A DNA stretch of 64,000 bases from Candidatus Neomarinimicrobiota bacterium (lineage in GTDB: Bacteria > Fidelibacterota > Marinisomatia > Marinisomatales > TCS55): positions 31,243 through 95,242 of the forward strand of contig JABIDL010000026.1 of assembly GCA_018651745.1 (NCBI GenBank), in the 5' to 3' direction. The position numbers and the translations under genes are program-made. Numbering within the stretch: position 1 is the first letter of the stretch; each line of letters begins with the position of its first letter. The notes under the pieces are model-generated. The model made no database searches and had not been told where the DNA came from. It saw only the letters and a list, made by a program, of their open reading frames with translations. Positions 47,296 to 56,689 of the stretch are shown in pieces.

Positions 47296-47834
47296 TCTAC
47301 CTTATTTACAATAACTTTAGCATGACGTAAAATTTTATCTTTGTAGCGATAGCCCTTTTCAAAGACTTCAAGAATTTCATTTTCTTTTTTACCTTTTTCA
47401 TTACGGACCAACATTGCTTCATGTAGCTCTAAATCCAATGTTTCACCAGGTTCCGTAAACGATTGTACATCTAACGCTTCAAATCTTTTATGGATCTTTT
47501 TCATAATCATGTCAATTCCTTCACGAATTGTGTCGGATGATCCATTAGAATCGCTATCAATTGCATCCTGCATGCGTTCTAAATCATCCATCACAGAAAT
47601 AAATTCCGTTATCACATTAGAACCTTCATAGATCAGTAATTGGCCCAATTCCCGATCTTTTCGCTTTCGGTAATTATCAAATTCTGCTTTTAATCTTAGG
47701 TGCTTATCTTCCATTCCGGCCATTTGTGTAGTCAACTCTAGAATTAAATCATCACTTTGGATTTTAGCTGGTTTTTTTTGTTTTTTATCCTTTGATTTTT
47801 TGGACTTATGAATTGATGGTTTTTTAACAGACAT
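47292..47834 (-). CDS. grpE: Nucleotide exchange factor GrpE
   Basis: 180 residues from ATG 47834; an upstream TTG gives six more codons. Lys-rich N-terminus (VKKPSIHKSKKSKDKKQKK), coiled coil with ELTTQMAGMEDKHLRLKAEF and RKRKDRELGQL, and the C-terminal LHEAMLVRNEKGKKE with a final VIVNKVE. Releases ADP from DnaK. The ATG overlaps the hrcA stop by 11 bases. dnaK itself is not in the window. Confidence 0.94.
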   Translation of the reverse strand: MSVKKPSIHKSKKSKDKKQKKPAKIQSDDLILELTTQMAGMEDKHLRLKAEFDNYRKRKDRELGQLLIYEGSNVITEFISVMDDLERMQDAIDSDSNGSSDTIREGIDMIMKKIHKRFEALDVQSFTEPGETLDLELHEAMLVRNEKGKKENEILEVFEKGYRYKDKILRHAKVIVNKVE

Positions 47835-48852
47835 TTTGGATTCCGGATGCAAATTGATTAAGGATTTCTTTTAATTCTGAATACCGCATACGCTTTGGGC
47901 CAAGGATTGCCAATCTTCCGCTGAGGTGGTTTCCATTAAATGGAGTGGAAATCAGAGAACAATTTTTCAATCGTTCATTTTCATTTTCGCCGCCAATAAT
48001 AGCTTTCCACTCTTCCATATCCATAAGATTAATATCATTTGCTAAAGAATCCGACTCCAATGCCGGGAGAATTTCTTGTAACAATTGGGCATCTTGAAAT
48101 TCGGGCTGATGCAATAATTCACTGTAGGAGGATGTGAAGACAACAGCATCATTCTGAGTTGCAAATACGCTGGTGGATTTATCCAGTAAAATTTGAATAA
48201 TTTCATGATCAAAAACATCTGAATCTCTTAGCCGAGATTTTATACTATCAACAATGGTTTTAAGATTTAACCCAACCAATCGATTTCGGAGAGCTTCGTT
48301 CACGTAATTGAGATCACGATCTCCGATATCCACTTTCAGGTTTAATACGATGGATCGTACAAGACCAGTTTTCATTGCAAGCACAACCATGACTCGGTCA
48401 GACCCAATTTGTACAAGTTCAATATCTGATAATGTACTTTTTTCATATCCCTTTAAAACAACAACGCCAAATAACTTGCTAATTTTAGCAAGCATGACAG
48501 CCGTTCCACGCATTAATTCTTCCATATTAGTTGCAATGGTTTCAACGTCGCGAATAAATTCGTTTTTTCCTAAAGATGTGTGAGGATGTGGTTCCATTAA
48601 ATCATCAACATACAAACGGTATCCCAAATCTGTAGGAATTCTTCCAGCGGATACATATGGGTGCGTAAGAAAACCTTTTTCTTCAAGAGAAGATAAGGTT
48701 GATCTAATCGTGGCCGAGCTAAAACTATAATGATGTTGTTCTTTAAGAAACGACGATCCAATTGGCGAATTAGATCGGATAAAATCCTCAATAGTTGCTT
48801 TTAGAATTACATCTTCCCTATCGAGTAAAATGTCTGTTTTATGATCTATCAT
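47824..48852 (-). CDS. hrcA: Heat-inducible transcription repressor HrcA
   Basis: 342 residues. Winged-helix N-terminus (IEDFIRSNSPIGSSFLKEQH, SSATIRSTLSSLEEKGFLTH, SAGRIPTDLGYRLYVDDLM) and a GAF-like effector domain with VVVLKGYEKSTLSDIELVQI. It represses chaperone genes through CIRCE operators. No TTAGCACTC/GAGTGCTAA pair is visible in the 57 bases upstream; a short inverted repeat at 48865-48879 is there instead. The gene is downstream of ftsX and overlaps grpE. Confidence 0.94.
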   Translation of the reverse strand: MIDHKTDILLDREDVILKATIEDFIRSNSPIGSSFLKEQHHYSFSSATIRSTLSSLEEKGFLTHPYVSAGRIPTDLGYRLYVDDLMEPHPHTSLGKNEFIRDVETIATNMEELMRGTAVMLAKISKLFGVVVLKGYEKSTLSDIELVQIGSDRVMVVLAMKTGLVRSIVLNLKVDIGDRDLNYVNEALRNRLVGLNLKTIVDSIKSRLRDSDVFDHEIIQILLDKSTSVFATQNDAVVFTSSYSELLHQPEFQDAQLLQEILPALESDSLANDINLMDMEEWKAIIGGENENERLKNCSLISTPFNGNHLSGRLAILGPKRMRYSELKEILNQFASGIQNVC

Positions 48853-48864
48853 ATCTTGGGAAAT

Positions 48865-48879
48865 TAGACCGATGGTCTA
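48865..48879. promoter_or_regulatory. Inverted repeat upstream of hrcA
   Basis: TAGACC-GAT-GGTCTA is a perfect 6-bp inverted repeat 13-27 bases upstream of the hrcA ATG. Its position suits an operator over the translation start region. It does not match CIRCE, so the link to HrcA is speculative. Confidence 0.4.
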
Positions 48880-48909
48880 TCTTGGAGCAAGCTGGAAATC
48901 GGACGAAAA

Positions 48910-49779
48910 CTACTTTAAAAACCGGGCGATAGCTCGCTGGCTACCAATAAGGCTGATAAATATTCCGATTCCGCTTAACGACAACGCAATAACTATACCA
49001 TTCAATTCAAAAGAAATACCGTACATAACGCTCAAATTCGCATTCACAAACATCACTGAAACCATCAGTGTTATTATCGCCAATACTGCTCCAATCAATC
49101 CGTGTAACATAGCTTCTACCAAAAAAGGGACCTGAATAAATAAGGATGTTGCGCCAATGAGTTCAAGTGCACGGATCAATTCTTTTTTTGAATAAATGGT
49201 GAGCCGAATAGTATTTGAAATGATGATTATAGAAATGATTAGTACGATTCCGGACAAATAGGTTATCGCTTTCAGAAATTTCTGATAATAACTTTCAATT
49301 CGCTTTATTAATCGTCCCTGATAATGGACATCGCTGACGCCTTTGATAGATTTTATTCTCTGAATAATGGGATCAACAGTTAATAATCGATTTTTTTGTT
49401 TAACAACATTCACAACACAGCTTGCCGGGAAAGGATTGTAGCCTAGCAATTCCATCACATCTTCTTCAAACTGCGATTTAAAAATTGTCATTGCATCTTC
49501 TTTTGTTATTAACGTTGTTGATCGAACGCCGGGAATTGTCCTAATATTTTTTACAATATTTTCTGCTTCACCATTTGTGAGGGTTTCGTTAAAAAATACT
49601 TCAATTTTATATTTTCCTCGAAAATAATTAATAAGTTTATCAGTATTGTCGTTCATTACAAGCAATATACCAATCAACAAAAGAGTGAAAAAAACAGAAA
49701 ATACGGCACCTAAAGCCGTAAGTTTATGTCTCCATAAATTCCGAGAACCTTCTATCAATAAGAAAAGCATTTGATCCAT
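48910..49779 (-). CDS. ftsX: Cell-division ABC transporter permease FtsX
   Basis: 289 residues with four membrane segments (about 25-43, 170-190, 220-245, 260-280) and a large extracytoplasmic loop with IRTIPGVRSTTLITKEDAM and LGYNPFPASCVVNV. FtsX couples ATP use by FtsE to activation of septal peptidoglycan hydrolases. The ATG overlaps the ftsE stop (TGATG). Confidence 0.93.
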   Translation of the reverse strand: MDQMLFLLIEGSRNLWRHKLTALGAVFSVFFTLLLIGILLVMNDNTDKLINYFRGKYKIEVFFNETLTNGEAENIVKNIRTIPGVRSTTLITKEDAMTIFKSQFEEDVMELLGYNPFPASCVVNVVKQKNRLLTVDPIIQRIKSIKGVSDVHYQGRLIKRIESYYQKFLKAITYLSGIVLIISIIIISNTIRLTIYSKKELIRALELIGATSLFIQVPFLVEAMLHGLIGAVLAIITLMVSVMFVNANLSVMYGISFELNGIVIALSLSGIGIFISLIGSQRAIARFLK

Positions 49780-50432
49780 CAGTTTCTCCTAAGTTCTCCA
49801 TCCTGCATTTCTATGATTCGATGCCCACGCCCTTTGATAAGACCATAATTATGAGATGCCATCAGCACAGAAGTTCCTTCATTGTTGATTTCTTCTAACA
49901 ATTTCACAAGTTCATAAGCAACAACGGGATCTACGTTACCAGTTGGTTCGTCTGCCAAAATTAATTCAGGTTCTTTTACCATGGCTCGTGCAATACTGGC
50001 CCTTTGCTGCTCTCCGCCAGACAATTCGTGAGGAAAATGTTTTTCTCGACCGGCTAATCCAACATCATCTAGGGATTCCATCACGCGATCATAAATATCC
50101 GCCTTGTCATCGCCAATGACGTGAAGTGCTAAGGCGATATTGTCAAATAAATTTCTGTCATCAAGCAATTGATAATCCTGGAAAACCATTCCAATCCTCC
50201 TGCGGAAATACGGAATTTTGCTCTTTTTAATTTTTTGGGATTTATGTCCTAATACTTCTATCTGACCCGAATCCGGTATAAGGTCCATATAAATCATGCG
50301 AAGTAAGGTAGTTTTTCCTGAACCGGTTGGTCCGATGAGGAATGCGAATTCTCCCTCGTCCAAATTAAAATTGATATTGGAAAGCTCAAATCCCCTATCA
50401 AATGAGAAAGATATATTTTTTAACCGAATCAT
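49779..50432 (-). CDS. ftsE: Cell-division ABC transporter ATPase FtsE
   Basis: 217 residues. Walker A GPTGSGKTTLLRMIY, Q-loop MVFQDYQLLDDRN, signature LSGGEQQRASIARAM, Walker B LILADEPTGNVDP, H-loop ASHNYGL. The segment FELSNINFNLDEGEFAFLIG is typical of FtsE. It is coupled to ftsX by TGATG and lies 54 bases after the antiporter gene. Confidence 0.95.
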   Translation of the reverse strand: MIRLKNISFSFDRGFELSNINFNLDEGEFAFLIGPTGSGKTTLLRMIYMDLIPDSGQIEVLGHKSQKIKKSKIPYFRRRIGMVFQDYQLLDDRNLFDNIALALHVIGDDKADIYDRVMESLDDVGLAGREKHFPHELSGGEQQRASIARAMVKEPELILADEPTGNVDPVVAYELVKLLEEINNEGTSVLMASHNYGLIKGRGHRIIEMQDGELRRN

Positions 50433-50458
50433 AGTAGTAAATCTAATCCTTGAAGATG

Positions 50459-50473
50459 GGGATTCACAATCCC
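50459..50473. repeat. Inverted repeat upstream of ftsE
   Basis: GGGATT-CAC-AATCCC (plus strand) is a perfect 6-bp inverted repeat 27-41 bases before the ftsE start. No T-run follows, so an operator or a processing hairpin is as likely as termination. Confidence 0.35.
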
Positions 50474-50486
50474 GGTCTTTGGTACA

Positions 50487-51425
50487 CTAAAACAGAAAAT
50501 AAATGAATCCGACATATCCAGACAGTAACAAAAAAGAATTAAATTTTGATATAGGCTGAGAAATAATTCCAAGAGGAATGAGAACCAAACCAAATGCAAC
50601 CATGATCGGTATTTCAAAAGAAAGAATACTGGTTGAAGAAGTTAATGGCTTTATGATCGCCGATATTCCAATTACGGACAAGATATTGAATAAGTTCGAT
50701 CCTACTATATTCCCGATGGATATTGCATGTTCTTTCTTTAAAGCTGCCACGATTGATGTAGCCAACTCCGGCAGCGATGTTCCGAGAGCAACAATGCTCA
50801 TACCAATCGCAACTTCTGAAATACCGATTGCATGGGCTAGCGTTACAGCAGAATCCACAAACACTTTTGCGCCTATCGATAAAACAGCCATGCCGATAAA
50901 AAGCGTCACAAATGATTTCAGGACAGCATCAAGTTTATCTTGATCTACTTCCGATACAATAGGATGCGGACTTTTAATATTAAGCCAAATATATCCAACG
51001 AGTCCTGAAAATAATATGGCACCTTCAATGCGAGTAATTGTCCCATCCCATATGAATCCAATAAAAAGGGCGCACGATGCTAAATATATCAAAATATCCC
51101 GTTTAATTGTAATATAACGGTACGATATTGGAAATATCAACGCCACAACCCCCAACACAAGTCCAACGTTTGCCACATTTGAGCCAACAACATTTCCGAT
51201 TGCAATTGATGGGGAATCTTTCAATGCAGCCAATACGCTTACGATTAATTCCGGTAAAGATGTTCCAAATGCAACAATAGTTAAACCAATCGCCAATCTC
51301 GAAATTCCCATTTTATGGGCTAAATTGCTTCCACCGCGTACAATCCAGTCTGCGCCATAATAAAGGCAAACTGCACCTAATATTAACCCAAAAATTGATA
51401 TCGCGTTTCCGGAAATTATATCCAT
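50487..51425 (-). CDS. Ca2+/cation antiporter family protein (YrbG-like)
   Basis: 312 residues, about ten membrane segments in two homologous halves. Each half carries an alpha repeat: FGTSLPELIVSVLAALKDS with GNVVGSNVANVGLVLGVV, and LGTSLPELATSIVAALKKE with GNIVGSNLFNILSVIGIS. These match the CaCA superfamily K+-independent Na+/Ca2+ exchangers. The ATG shares a base with the nadD stop (TAATG). Confidence 0.92.
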   Translation of the reverse strand: MDIISGNAISIFGLILGAVCLYYGADWIVRGGSNLAHKMGISRLAIGLTIVAFGTSLPELIVSVLAALKDSPSIAIGNVVGSNVANVGLVLGVVALIFPISYRYITIKRDILIYLASCALFIGFIWDGTITRIEGAILFSGLVGYIWLNIKSPHPIVSEVDQDKLDAVLKSFVTLFIGMAVLSIGAKVFVDSAVTLAHAIGISEVAIGMSIVALGTSLPELATSIVAALKKEHAISIGNIVGSNLFNILSVIGISAIIKPLTSSTSILSFEIPIMVAFGLVLIPLGIISQPISKFNSFLLLSGYVGFIYFLF

Positions 51426-52009
51426 TAGAGATACAAGTTTTTCTCATTAATGTATTCCCAAACAGGCTGAGTAACCATATAGCGGATGGTTTTATTGGTT
51501 TGCCATCGTTCACGAATTGTGGTTGCTGAAATTTCGATTCTAGGAAGATTTGCAAATTGAATTTTACTTAGAATCCACGACGGAATATCACTTGGACGAA
51601 AGCCGGGACGAACTGCTACAATTACTTGACATTCTTTTAAAATATTTTCTGGTTCTCTCCAAGTATGGAATGATTTAAGTGAATCGCTGCCCAATAGAAA
51701 AAATAACTCATCCGATGCAGCACCATTCTCATTTTTCAGATGTTTAATTGTATCAATCGAATAGGACATTCCGCCGCGTTTGACTTCTATATCAGATATT
51801 TCGAACTGTGGATTATTTTGAATCGCCAATTTCAGCATATTTACGCGATGATCAATAGCAGTAATCTTATTCGTATCTTTGTGAGGAGGATTGAGAGCTG
51901 GAATAAATAATAGTTTATCAAAATTTTCAGATTCAAAAATAGTTTGCGCTACGAGCAAATGCCCTATATGCGGAGGATCAAATGTTCCACCGAATAAACA
52001 AATTTTCAT
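51425..52009 (-). CDS. nadD: Nicotinate-nucleotide adenylyltransferase
   Basis: 194 residues. NadD adenylates nicotinate mononucleotide in NAD synthesis. The nucleotidyltransferase motif FGGTFDPPHIGHLLVAQ, the ALNPPHKDTNKIT loop and the C-terminal SATTIRERWQ motif (for ISSTxIR) are present. It overlaps bamD by 4 bases (ATGA). Confidence 0.94.
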   Translation of the reverse strand: MKICLFGGTFDPPHIGHLLVAQTIFESENFDKLLFIPALNPPHKDTNKITAIDHRVNMLKLAIQNNPQFEISDIEVKRGGMSYSIDTIKHLKNENGAASDELFFLLGSDSLKSFHTWREPENILKECQVIVAVRPGFRPSDIPSWILSKIQFANLPRIEISATTIRERWQTNKTIRYMVTQPVWEYINEKNLYL

Positions 52010-52779
52010 CTACTTTTTTCCTCATTTGCAGGATCTGTTTTCTCAATCAATCCTAATGCTTCCTCACTTAATTCCAACGTTTGAAGCATTATTTCCACTT
52101 TAGAGAAATAATCGGAAGCCTTTTTATATTCTTTTCCGAGTGAATGACATTTAATAATTCCTACATGGGCAAGACCGATATATTCTGTTTCAAAATACTT
52201 TTCTACAATTTCTTCAAACGAATAAATTGCAGACGAAAACTCATCAAGTTTGATGTAAAGAACACCCGTTTCATAGAGTTTTTTTGCTAATTTATTTCTC
52301 AATGTTTGGATGAGTGATGTAGCTTCTTCTTTATGTTTCGTTGCCGGAAAATCATCTAAAAATTCTTGTAATTTGTCCAATGCTTTATCAGTATAGGTTT
52401 GATCCTTGTAATAGGGTAGAGATTCTTGAACGTAAGATTCGCAAATGCGATATCGCGATTTTTGCATGAACGGTGTAAAAGGCATTTTCCTTATGAGCTG
52501 ATCATAATCTGCGATTGCTTGAACATATTCCTCATTTAAAAAGTAAGATTCCGCCAGATAAAACTGCGCATCATCCCCTAATTCAGTATGGGACCCGCTT
52601 ATGACAACATACGTGAATTCTTCCTGAGCACGAAGATATCTTTCTTTTCCGAGATAATACATCCCTTTGTCAAAACGCGTTTTGACCTCTTCTTCGAGTT
52701 TGATTTTACCCTTTCCCGCGCTGCAAGCATTCACGAGCATAGCCAGAGTCGTAAGGATGATAATTATAAATTTATTCAT
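52006..52779 (-). CDS. bamD: BamD-like outer-membrane assembly lipoprotein
   Basis: 257 residues. A lipoprotein signal ends at LVNACSAG (cysteine about 19). Five TPR-like repeats follow, with KERYLRAQEEFTYVVISG, DDAQFYLAESYFLNEEYV and DYDQLIRKMPFTPFMQKSRY typical of BamD/YfiO. BamD holds the beta-barrel assembly machine together at the inner leaflet of the outer membrane. No bamA is in the window. Confidence 0.9.
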   Translation of the reverse strand: MNKFIIIILTTLAMLVNACSAGKGKIKLEEEVKTRFDKGMYYLGKERYLRAQEEFTYVVISGSHTELGDDAQFYLAESYFLNEEYVQAIADYDQLIRKMPFTPFMQKSRYRICESYVQESLPYYKDQTYTDKALDKLQEFLDDFPATKHKEEATSLIQTLRNKLAKKLYETGVLYIKLDEFSSAIYSFEEIVEKYFETEYIGLAHVGIIKCHSLGKEYKKASDYFSKVEIMLQTLELSEEALGLIEKTDPANEEKSR

Positions 52780-52831
52780 AGCGTTATAGTTATTTATACT
52801 TTCAGTTACGTGATTTATTCAATGTGTTAAT

Positions 52832-53716
52832 TTACCACTTAAAGGATACATAAATTCCACCAATTCCTGCAGGCGATTTTCGATTGTACAACAAACCGAT
52901 ATCTGATTGAATTTCATCATTATCCGATTCCTCTTTTTTCCCGGCTGAACTAGACCACACAGCTTCTAATCCACTAATAACATGGTTGAACATCAAAGCG
53001 CTTATTGCATATTTTGAGTAATCAAGAAGTGTGTTGCTATCAAACCGGAGATCTCTGTAATAGTTTTTCTTTGGCGTGAGCTTGATGTATTCCGTGCTAT
53101 CGCCCACACTTTTTGCTTCTTCAAACCAAATTTGATTCCCATCTTCGTCATAGCAATCATCCCACCCACCGACAAATTGATCGTATTTCCCGATATTTTC
53201 ATAAAAGTTTCGATCACGAATATATTGAATGTCTGATCCATAAAGTCCCCATAAAGAATCTAAAAATGCTGATGAAAAATATCCATCATCTGTTTTTAGA
53301 GTAATTTTATGTGTACCGGCAAACATGGTTGAATAGGTATCGGGAAAAATAAGTCTCGTATTTGTGTACCAATCTGATAAAGTCCAATTCTCGTCAGCGT
53401 AGGCTTCATATTCAAGCCTGATATCTTCCGCCCGGGATTTCCAATTCCACCACATCGCTATTCCTGTAACTTCTACCCCGGCAAAGAGAGCTGATTTCCA
53501 CCACGGTGATTTATTATACACTTGCCCTGCGCCCGGAAGAATCAACGAATAAAGCATTGGTCTGGCTGGATAATGAATCGGTTGAATGGATGTATTTTCT
53601 TTTTCTTCTACAATTTCGACAGAATCAGGATTCAAACGATAACTGTAATTATCAAAATATAACCCTTCCGGTTGACAGAGAGAAACAAAGAGAAAAATAG
53701 ACATAATGTATTTCAT
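52832..53716 (-). CDS. DUF5683-like membrane protein
   Basis: 294 residues from ATG 53716, one base after the preceding stop; a longer frame lies inside that gene. A signal-like segment (KYIMSIFLFVSLCQPEG) is followed by PARPMLYSLILPGAGQVYNK, SPWWKSALFAGVEVTGIAMW and a second hydrophobic stretch near YAISALMFNHVISGLEAVW. The P-x-L-P-G-A-G-Q-x-Y-N motif is the DUF5683 hallmark as I recall it. Function unknown; cell envelope by context. Confidence 0.78.
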   Translation of the reverse strand: MKYIMSIFLFVSLCQPEGLYFDNYSYRLNPDSVEIVEEKENTSIQPIHYPARPMLYSLILPGAGQVYNKSPWWKSALFAGVEVTGIAMWWNWKSRAEDIRLEYEAYADENWTLSDWYTNTRLIFPDTYSTMFAGTHKITLKTDDGYFSSAFLDSLWGLYGSDIQYIRDRNFYENIGKYDQFVGGWDDCYDEDGNQIWFEEAKSVGDSTEYIKLTPKKNYYRDLRFDSNTLLDYSKYAISALMFNHVISGLEAVWSSSAGKKEESDNDEIQSDIGLLYNRKSPAGIGGIYVSFKW

Positions 53717-53717
53717 A

Positions 53718-56678
53718 TTAGAATCCGAATAAGAGGGTGAAATAAAATCTGTTTTGTTTTCCGTACGTAACATTGGTTCCGCGCCCAGTCCATTCGAACT
53801 CATTTAGTCCGCGGTGAATTTCAAGGGCAATTGCAGTAGGAAAATTATAATAGGAATACCCATTAATCCGCCACTGAATTCCAACTGAATTTTTTAGCGA
53901 AAAATCTGATAATGAAGTCGTCCACGCATCGCCGGTTTGAAATACGAAACCAACCACACTGTTCTGAATAATTGCTGGTCCCAATACCCAGTGCTTCTCT
54001 TTAAAGATGGGAATTCTAAGTATCAGATCGCCTGTTAACAGTCTGTTTCCTTCGATGCTGTAAAACGGATATCCTTTAATTCCAGGTAGGCCGCCACCAA
54101 AATAATTAAAAAATGAATCTGCTTTTGTGTTGGACATCCACCCTGCCATACCTCCAAACGAAAGAGTCCATCTGTCCGTAAATGGAATTGCCGCATGCAT
54201 CGAAAAATCTGCCGAAACGCGATGTGTGGAATTATCAGCGAATTCTTCTAATAAAGTACCGGAATTAGATAAATTTAATCCGTCAATAAAATCGTTTTTA
54301 TCATAGTCGTATCGGATGTTGAATGTAAATCCTCCAGATGGATTAATATTCTTATCCACACGATTGGGAACTGTGCTGATATTTCCTTTTGCAAATCCGG
54401 ATACACCGCGGAAATAATCGTAAGCCACACCTGCTTCCAAATGTTCCAAATCTAACGAACGTTTTACAAATGCACGGTATTGCTGCCACGTCATTCCCAC
54501 TTCCAGGGATGCGACGCCCTTAATCGGCATTCTCGCGCCCCAATTGAATTGTAGCAGGCGAAACCTTAAATTATCGTCCACATCCCTTACATCGTCCAAT
54601 TTGCCTCGTTCAAACCGATTACGCGTGATATAGAATGTTTCAAAATACAACGTCGGATAAAACCGCTTGAATTCAAAAAGAAAAAACATATCTGCATCGC
54701 CATCAGGATTTAATGACCCTGCGCCAAACAATGATAATCTTTCAAGCACCTCAGAGGAATAAAAATAAAATCCCGGTTTGATAGAGTTGTAATCCATCGT
54801 TAGCCTCGGAAGGATAAACATGGGTGGAAACTGATCTTCATACTCTTTTCCCGGCTCAGAAAGTTGTGTTGTCATCGGTTCCGACAAAGATGCATTCCTC
54901 CTGAAATACCCGGCACTATATCCAACATGATTATCCGGAATAATGCTCATGGAGTCCATAAACGCAATCGTGTATTTTCCGTTTTTATAAAGTGAATAAA
55001 GAACCTGACCATTCTCGTTGACAGAAGGCATAAATGCGCCTCCGGTCACATTGGTAATAAATCCATTTTCACCGGAAGATTCATCAAAGCTATAGAGATT
55101 AAAAATCCCCGATCGGTCATCCGAGTATATGAATTGGTTTTCAGGTCCGACCGTTCCGTTGCGTTCATCCCACGCATCGTTTTGCAGAAGCGTTCCAAGA
55201 GCTGTGTCGGCAAGAGATAAAAACCGGATATTCCTGAAATGATTTTGTGTTTCGTCAAAAATGAGCCGATGCTTTACATTATCATACTGCAGACCGGATA
55301 AAATCCTGTGATCAGAAAATTGAGTCACATCGTAAATCGTATTCAATGCAAGGTCTAAAATCTGAATATTTTGATTCCCTCCCTTGGTAGAAAGAAATGC
55401 GACTGCATTATCGCGCGGAATAAAAGCAAGCGCATAAGCTCGACTGTCTTTTGTTAATCGTTCTTCCTTTTCTTCGAGAAAACCGTACATCCAAATATCA
55501 AAATATTTAGAACCGGTTTTATTCGGGAATTTCGATTTTTTGGCATAATAAAGAACCGTGCCGTCCTCGTTCCACGATGGCGCGGATATTACGGCCTCCG
55601 CGATTAGCTCGGAATCTTTCATATCCATGGAATACACATATAAATCTGTTTGACTGAAATAATCCTTTTTCTGATTGCTGAGGTATGCGAAAGAAGATCC
55701 GTCCGGCGACCAAATCGGCCACAGATTTGCAGTTCCGTCTGACACCAATATCTCGCCTTCTTTTTCAGTTTGGATTATGGATTCGGTCAGTAAATCATAA
55801 CGCTTCTCCAGCGTATTCCTGAAATTGGCATAAACTGTTTTTCCATTAGTTCCGGTTGCTTTTGTTAGGGCGCTTTCAATGGAAAATTCGAAAGGCAAAG
55901 AAAGTGCGGTCATTATTTCTTTCAGCGTATTATCACCGTATTTCACTGAAATATATTGGCAGAAAGCGAATCCGGCGTTGTACACACTTTCATTCCCAAT
56001 GCCGCGCTTCCCGAAGGTATTCATTTCCGTTAGCGAAAGCATTTTTCCGTGTAGCACTCGATCGCGCAAAATCATATCGCGGTGGGTGTCCCAATTATCC
56101 CAATCGGCGCCTTTGTACATCACTTGTGCCGAGCCTTCCGCAAGCCACGGCGGGACTGCAGTTCCCGGAATTGGATAACTGACAATAGTATTCGGATAGC
56201 CGTACAGCACATCTTCTCTCTTTTCATCTTCATAGCCAAGCCATTGAAGATACGCACCGGGATATCGAGTGCCGGCTTTCATCGCTTTTTGCAGGGAAAT
56301 AATGTGGACAAATTCATGCGTAATAACATTCTGAATCCATCGGTGGCTTCCGCGCAATTCAAAATCTAGCGGCGACGTCCAGATTAAAATTTTGTTATCA
56401 AAATAATATGCGGCCCCGTTGGATATATCATCCGTATCCGTAAAAATGATATGCGTTTTTTCTTTGGGCTCGTGCTCGTACATCTTTGTTACTGCTGGAT
56501 AAATTTCTTCAGCGGCAAATGCGCCCTCCCGGGCAATCGGCTCTGTTTCATCATAATAATGAATTTTGAAATGTTCCGTCTCAAACGTCCGCCAATCTAA
56601 TTCAGGATGGTTGTAATGAACCGTTTGTCCATGGACAAATCCAAACGTGAAACAAATGAGCGAAAGGCGATTTAACAT
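53718..56678 (-). CDS. Outer-membrane protein: HExxH peptidase-like domain, TolB-like propeller, beta barrel
   Basis: 986 residues with a signal peptide (MLNRLSLICFTFGFVHGQ). Residues about 20-290 form a peptidase-MA-like gluzincin domain: HEFVH at 121-125 and WLAEG with a candidate third ligand Glu near 181. Residues about 310-620 carry WD40/TolB-like blades (ANLWPIWSPDGSSFAYLSNQ, ISAPSWNEDGTVLYYAKKS). The last 350 residues are BamA/surface-antigen-like barrel strands ending in an aromatic (FYFTLLFGF). It may expose a protease at the surface. It follows the M6-like gene by 11 bases. Confidence 0.87.
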   Translation of the reverse strand: MLNRLSLICFTFGFVHGQTVHYNHPELDWRTFETEHFKIHYYDETEPIAREGAFAAEEIYPAVTKMYEHEPKEKTHIIFTDTDDISNGAAYYFDNKILIWTSPLDFELRGSHRWIQNVITHEFVHIISLQKAMKAGTRYPGAYLQWLGYEDEKREDVLYGYPNTIVSYPIPGTAVPPWLAEGSAQVMYKGADWDNWDTHRDMILRDRVLHGKMLSLTEMNTFGKRGIGNESVYNAGFAFCQYISVKYGDNTLKEIMTALSLPFEFSIESALTKATGTNGKTVYANFRNTLEKRYDLLTESIIQTEKEGEILVSDGTANLWPIWSPDGSSFAYLSNQKKDYFSQTDLYVYSMDMKDSELIAEAVISAPSWNEDGTVLYYAKKSKFPNKTGSKYFDIWMYGFLEEKEERLTKDSRAYALAFIPRDNAVAFLSTKGGNQNIQILDLALNTIYDVTQFSDHRILSGLQYDNVKHRLIFDETQNHFRNIRFLSLADTALGTLLQNDAWDERNGTVGPENQFIYSDDRSGIFNLYSFDESSGENGFITNVTGGAFMPSVNENGQVLYSLYKNGKYTIAFMDSMSIIPDNHVGYSAGYFRRNASLSEPMTTQLSEPGKEYEDQFPPMFILPRLTMDYNSIKPGFYFYSSEVLERLSLFGAGSLNPDGDADMFFLFEFKRFYPTLYFETFYITRNRFERGKLDDVRDVDDNLRFRLLQFNWGARMPIKGVASLEVGMTWQQYRAFVKRSLDLEHLEAGVAYDYFRGVSGFAKGNISTVPNRVDKNINPSGGFTFNIRYDYDKNDFIDGLNLSNSGTLLEEFADNSTHRVSADFSMHAAIPFTDRWTLSFGGMAGWMSNTKADSFFNYFGGGLPGIKGYPFYSIEGNRLLTGDLILRIPIFKEKHWVLGPAIIQNSVVGFVFQTGDAWTTSLSDFSLKNSVGIQWRINGYSYYNFPTAIALEIHRGLNEFEWTGRGTNVTYGKQNRFYFTLLFGF

Positions 56679-56689
56679 TGGGTATAGGA

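Noticed and set aside
48853-48909. CIRCE operator upstream of hrcA
   Set aside because: No TTAGCACTC or GAGTGCTAA half-site is visible in the gap.
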